A stretch of DNA of 64,000 nt from Trichoplax adhaerens. Lineage: Eukaryota; Placozoa; Uniplacotomia; Trichoplacea; Trichoplacidae. Positions within the stretch are counted from its first letter, which is position 1, and each line of letters starts with the position of its first letter. Shown in pieces: positions 62,047-64,000 of this stretch. Where the stretch lies: the NCBI RefSeq assembly GCF_000150275.1, contig NW_002060944.1, positions 6,670,564-6,734,563 on the forward strand. The letters are read 5' to 3'. Position numbers and translations under genes: made by a program. The notes under the pieces were generated by a model that saw nothing but the letters and a program-made list of their open reading frames with translations, did no database searches and had not been told where the DNA came from.

Positions 62047-64000
62047 GTTTATCAATGCATTAATTTCATGTATCATGTAAATATGAGAATGTTTCGAATA
62101 GTAGATGAAATCGTTATCTATAAGTAATAAATGTATAAAATTGATATTCGCCATCATGTTTCATCTGAAATTATTATATTGTACTCCTATATTTTTAATC
62201 CTAAAAATTATGAATATTTTAAAATTAAGCACTAAACTGCTAAAGGTAGAGCATTAATTGTTACTATTTTACCAATTACTGCATCAGTTATCACCTTTTA
62301 CGTCTACATTAGGTTTAAATTTTCAAATCTATTGATGAAATCTATATCATAAACTACCAAAAGTAACAATAACCTAATAAATTATAAAAGCACTAAAATA
62401 AAAACAAATCATTTACTTCCTAAAATGGTTATAATTAATTATTTTAGATAATGATCTACTTATTTAATAAAATATTATTGAAAAAATTTCCATATCAGCG
62501 GAGAGGCCACAGTACCTGCATTTATAAATAAATATTCCCTAAAGATTCGGAAATATTATATAAAAAAAATCACTACTTTGATATACAGTAATCATCCCAC
62601 ATTGATAAATTATAGCATAATTATTACATATCTTAGTAAAAGTTATTAACCAACTTACATTTATTAATAACGCTATTGTTAAAATTACATGTAGAGTATT
62701 CATATGATGTCTTCCAGCGATTTTCCTTGCCATTTTCGTTTAGTAAATGATTATTATAAATGAATTATTATAGTTGTGCCGCAGCAAGTAATCAATTTCT
62801 TTCGAAAATTATCGCAGTAACTAGTGCCTTACAAAAACAATTGAAGAAAAACTGAACATGTCTGTGTGGCGTAACTACCATCTACTATTCATCATATAAT
62901 TTAGCTAAAATATTCACAAAATTTATATTCTTTAGGTCAATTGAGAAATATATTCTTTTCCCTATGTAATGACCGAATAATAGTCTTTTACTATAACAAT
63001 TAATTTTTAACAGCTTTATATATAAATCTATTTATCGAGTGTGATGTGATTAATATTACTGTTACAATCGACAAGGAAATTAAAACTACTACAAGAAAAT
63101 TAACACTATGAGCCTGCTATCAGGTTTGTCATCCCATATCTAGCTACAATACGATTCCAAATACTGACGATCATTTTATTTTCAGCACGTTAAAGTAAAC
63201 CACTAGTCTCTCTTAGATAAAATTAAACTTAAACTCGTAAATTTTTAGTTACTAATGCACAGATAATATAAAATTATGTATAGCATCATAGCTAACGATA
63301 TTATGTAAGGAATATCAAAGTATGTTAGTTGGCGAAAGTAAAGAAGCGTTAGTTTACAAAATTCATTTATTGGTAGCTACATGTAAGATTCAACAATTTC
63401 ATAAGGTATAAAAATCATGTCATAAAATTAACCTATGTTTACTAACCTCTAACATGAGATTGAATTGAACTTATATGATTTTCGATAAATCCATAATAAT
63501 AAATTAATAGACACTCGCATAAAAATTAATCTTTTAATTTGAAGATTGTCTTAGCACGGTATAATAATAAAGCATAACTTATTATTGTTTACATTGTTAA
63601 TAAATCACGATTTTATACCATGTCCAAGCTTTGTATAGTCGATAGTGAACGGCTTATTCAATTAAACTACATTCATAACGCAACCTTTTAGAGCATTATA
63701 ATTAAATAATTTTACTATGACGTTAAGGCTAAACAATAAAATTCGAAGCTAAGAGTCAAAAACTACAAAATGAGAAATTAAAAGAATTACAGGAAAGTGA
63801 ATTTTGACGATACACCAATATAATACAGATTAAATACTGACGTTAAAGTAATAAAAAAGTCGAAACAAATCTAATTTTAGCTTGTATTGAATTAATTTTT
63901 GTCACAATTCCAGTAATACTACGGTACGGAGTCTTCCAAATAATAAATAAAAAAGCTTTAATATTAACGTTAAGTAGCGACTAAATTACTGTCACGTTCT
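62047..64000. other. Right end, no gene recognised
   Basis: AT-rich, with frequent stops in all frames. The one open frame noted (62539-62733, minus) has no recognised similarity. I see no repeat, RNA gene or conserved motif. Confidence 0.5.

Overview
The window is nuclear DNA from an animal. Every recognisable gene is split by short GT-AG introns, the base composition is AT-rich, and the proteins have clear metazoan relatives. Compact intron-dense genes, an array of kinesin-light-chain-like TPR repeats, a leucine-rich-repeat-receptor-like GPCR core and abundant TACTGTA/TACAGTA palindromes suggest an early-branching animal, most likely a placozoan such as Trichoplax. That assignment is an inference and was not checked by a search.

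Layout from left to right. 1-4136 holds no recognised gene but has a foldback sequence, a 93-bp tandem repeat and a 459-N gap. 4137-8480 (+) is a mitochondrial-type Na+/Ca2+ exchanger of the NCLX (SLC8B1) group. It converges on 11314-19431 (-), a divergent PP1-type Ser/Thr phosphatase whose ten exons join in frame. 19432-22619 is a repeat-rich spacer. 22620-29581 (+) is an RBBP6-type protein (DWNN, zinc knuckle, RING, RS tail) in 15 exons, one intron being GC-AG. 31395-34177 (+) is GET4/TRC35. 36484-45378 (+) is a full-length ABCA transporter closest to ABCA5. 46517-51966 (-) is a large intronless TPR array (28 complete units of 42 residues) with a frameshift at its end and a partial second copy across a 50-N gap. 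54551-58280 (-) is PIGQ/GPI1 of GPI-anchor synthesis. 60942-62046 (+) is a class A GPCR interrupted by a 181-N gap. The last 2 kb hold nothing recognised.

The genes do not form a pathway. They are ordinary cellular functions placed side by side: ion exchange, dephosphorylation, mRNA 3' processing and ubiquitination, tail-anchored protein targeting, lipid transport, GPI anchoring and signalling. The most unusual region is the 45.9-53.7 kb block, where a highly homogenised TPR array sits among duplicated segments, hairpins and short dispersed repeats. I saw no tRNA, rRNA, CRISPR array or intact transposase gene, and I cannot point to a convincingly new multi-gene system.
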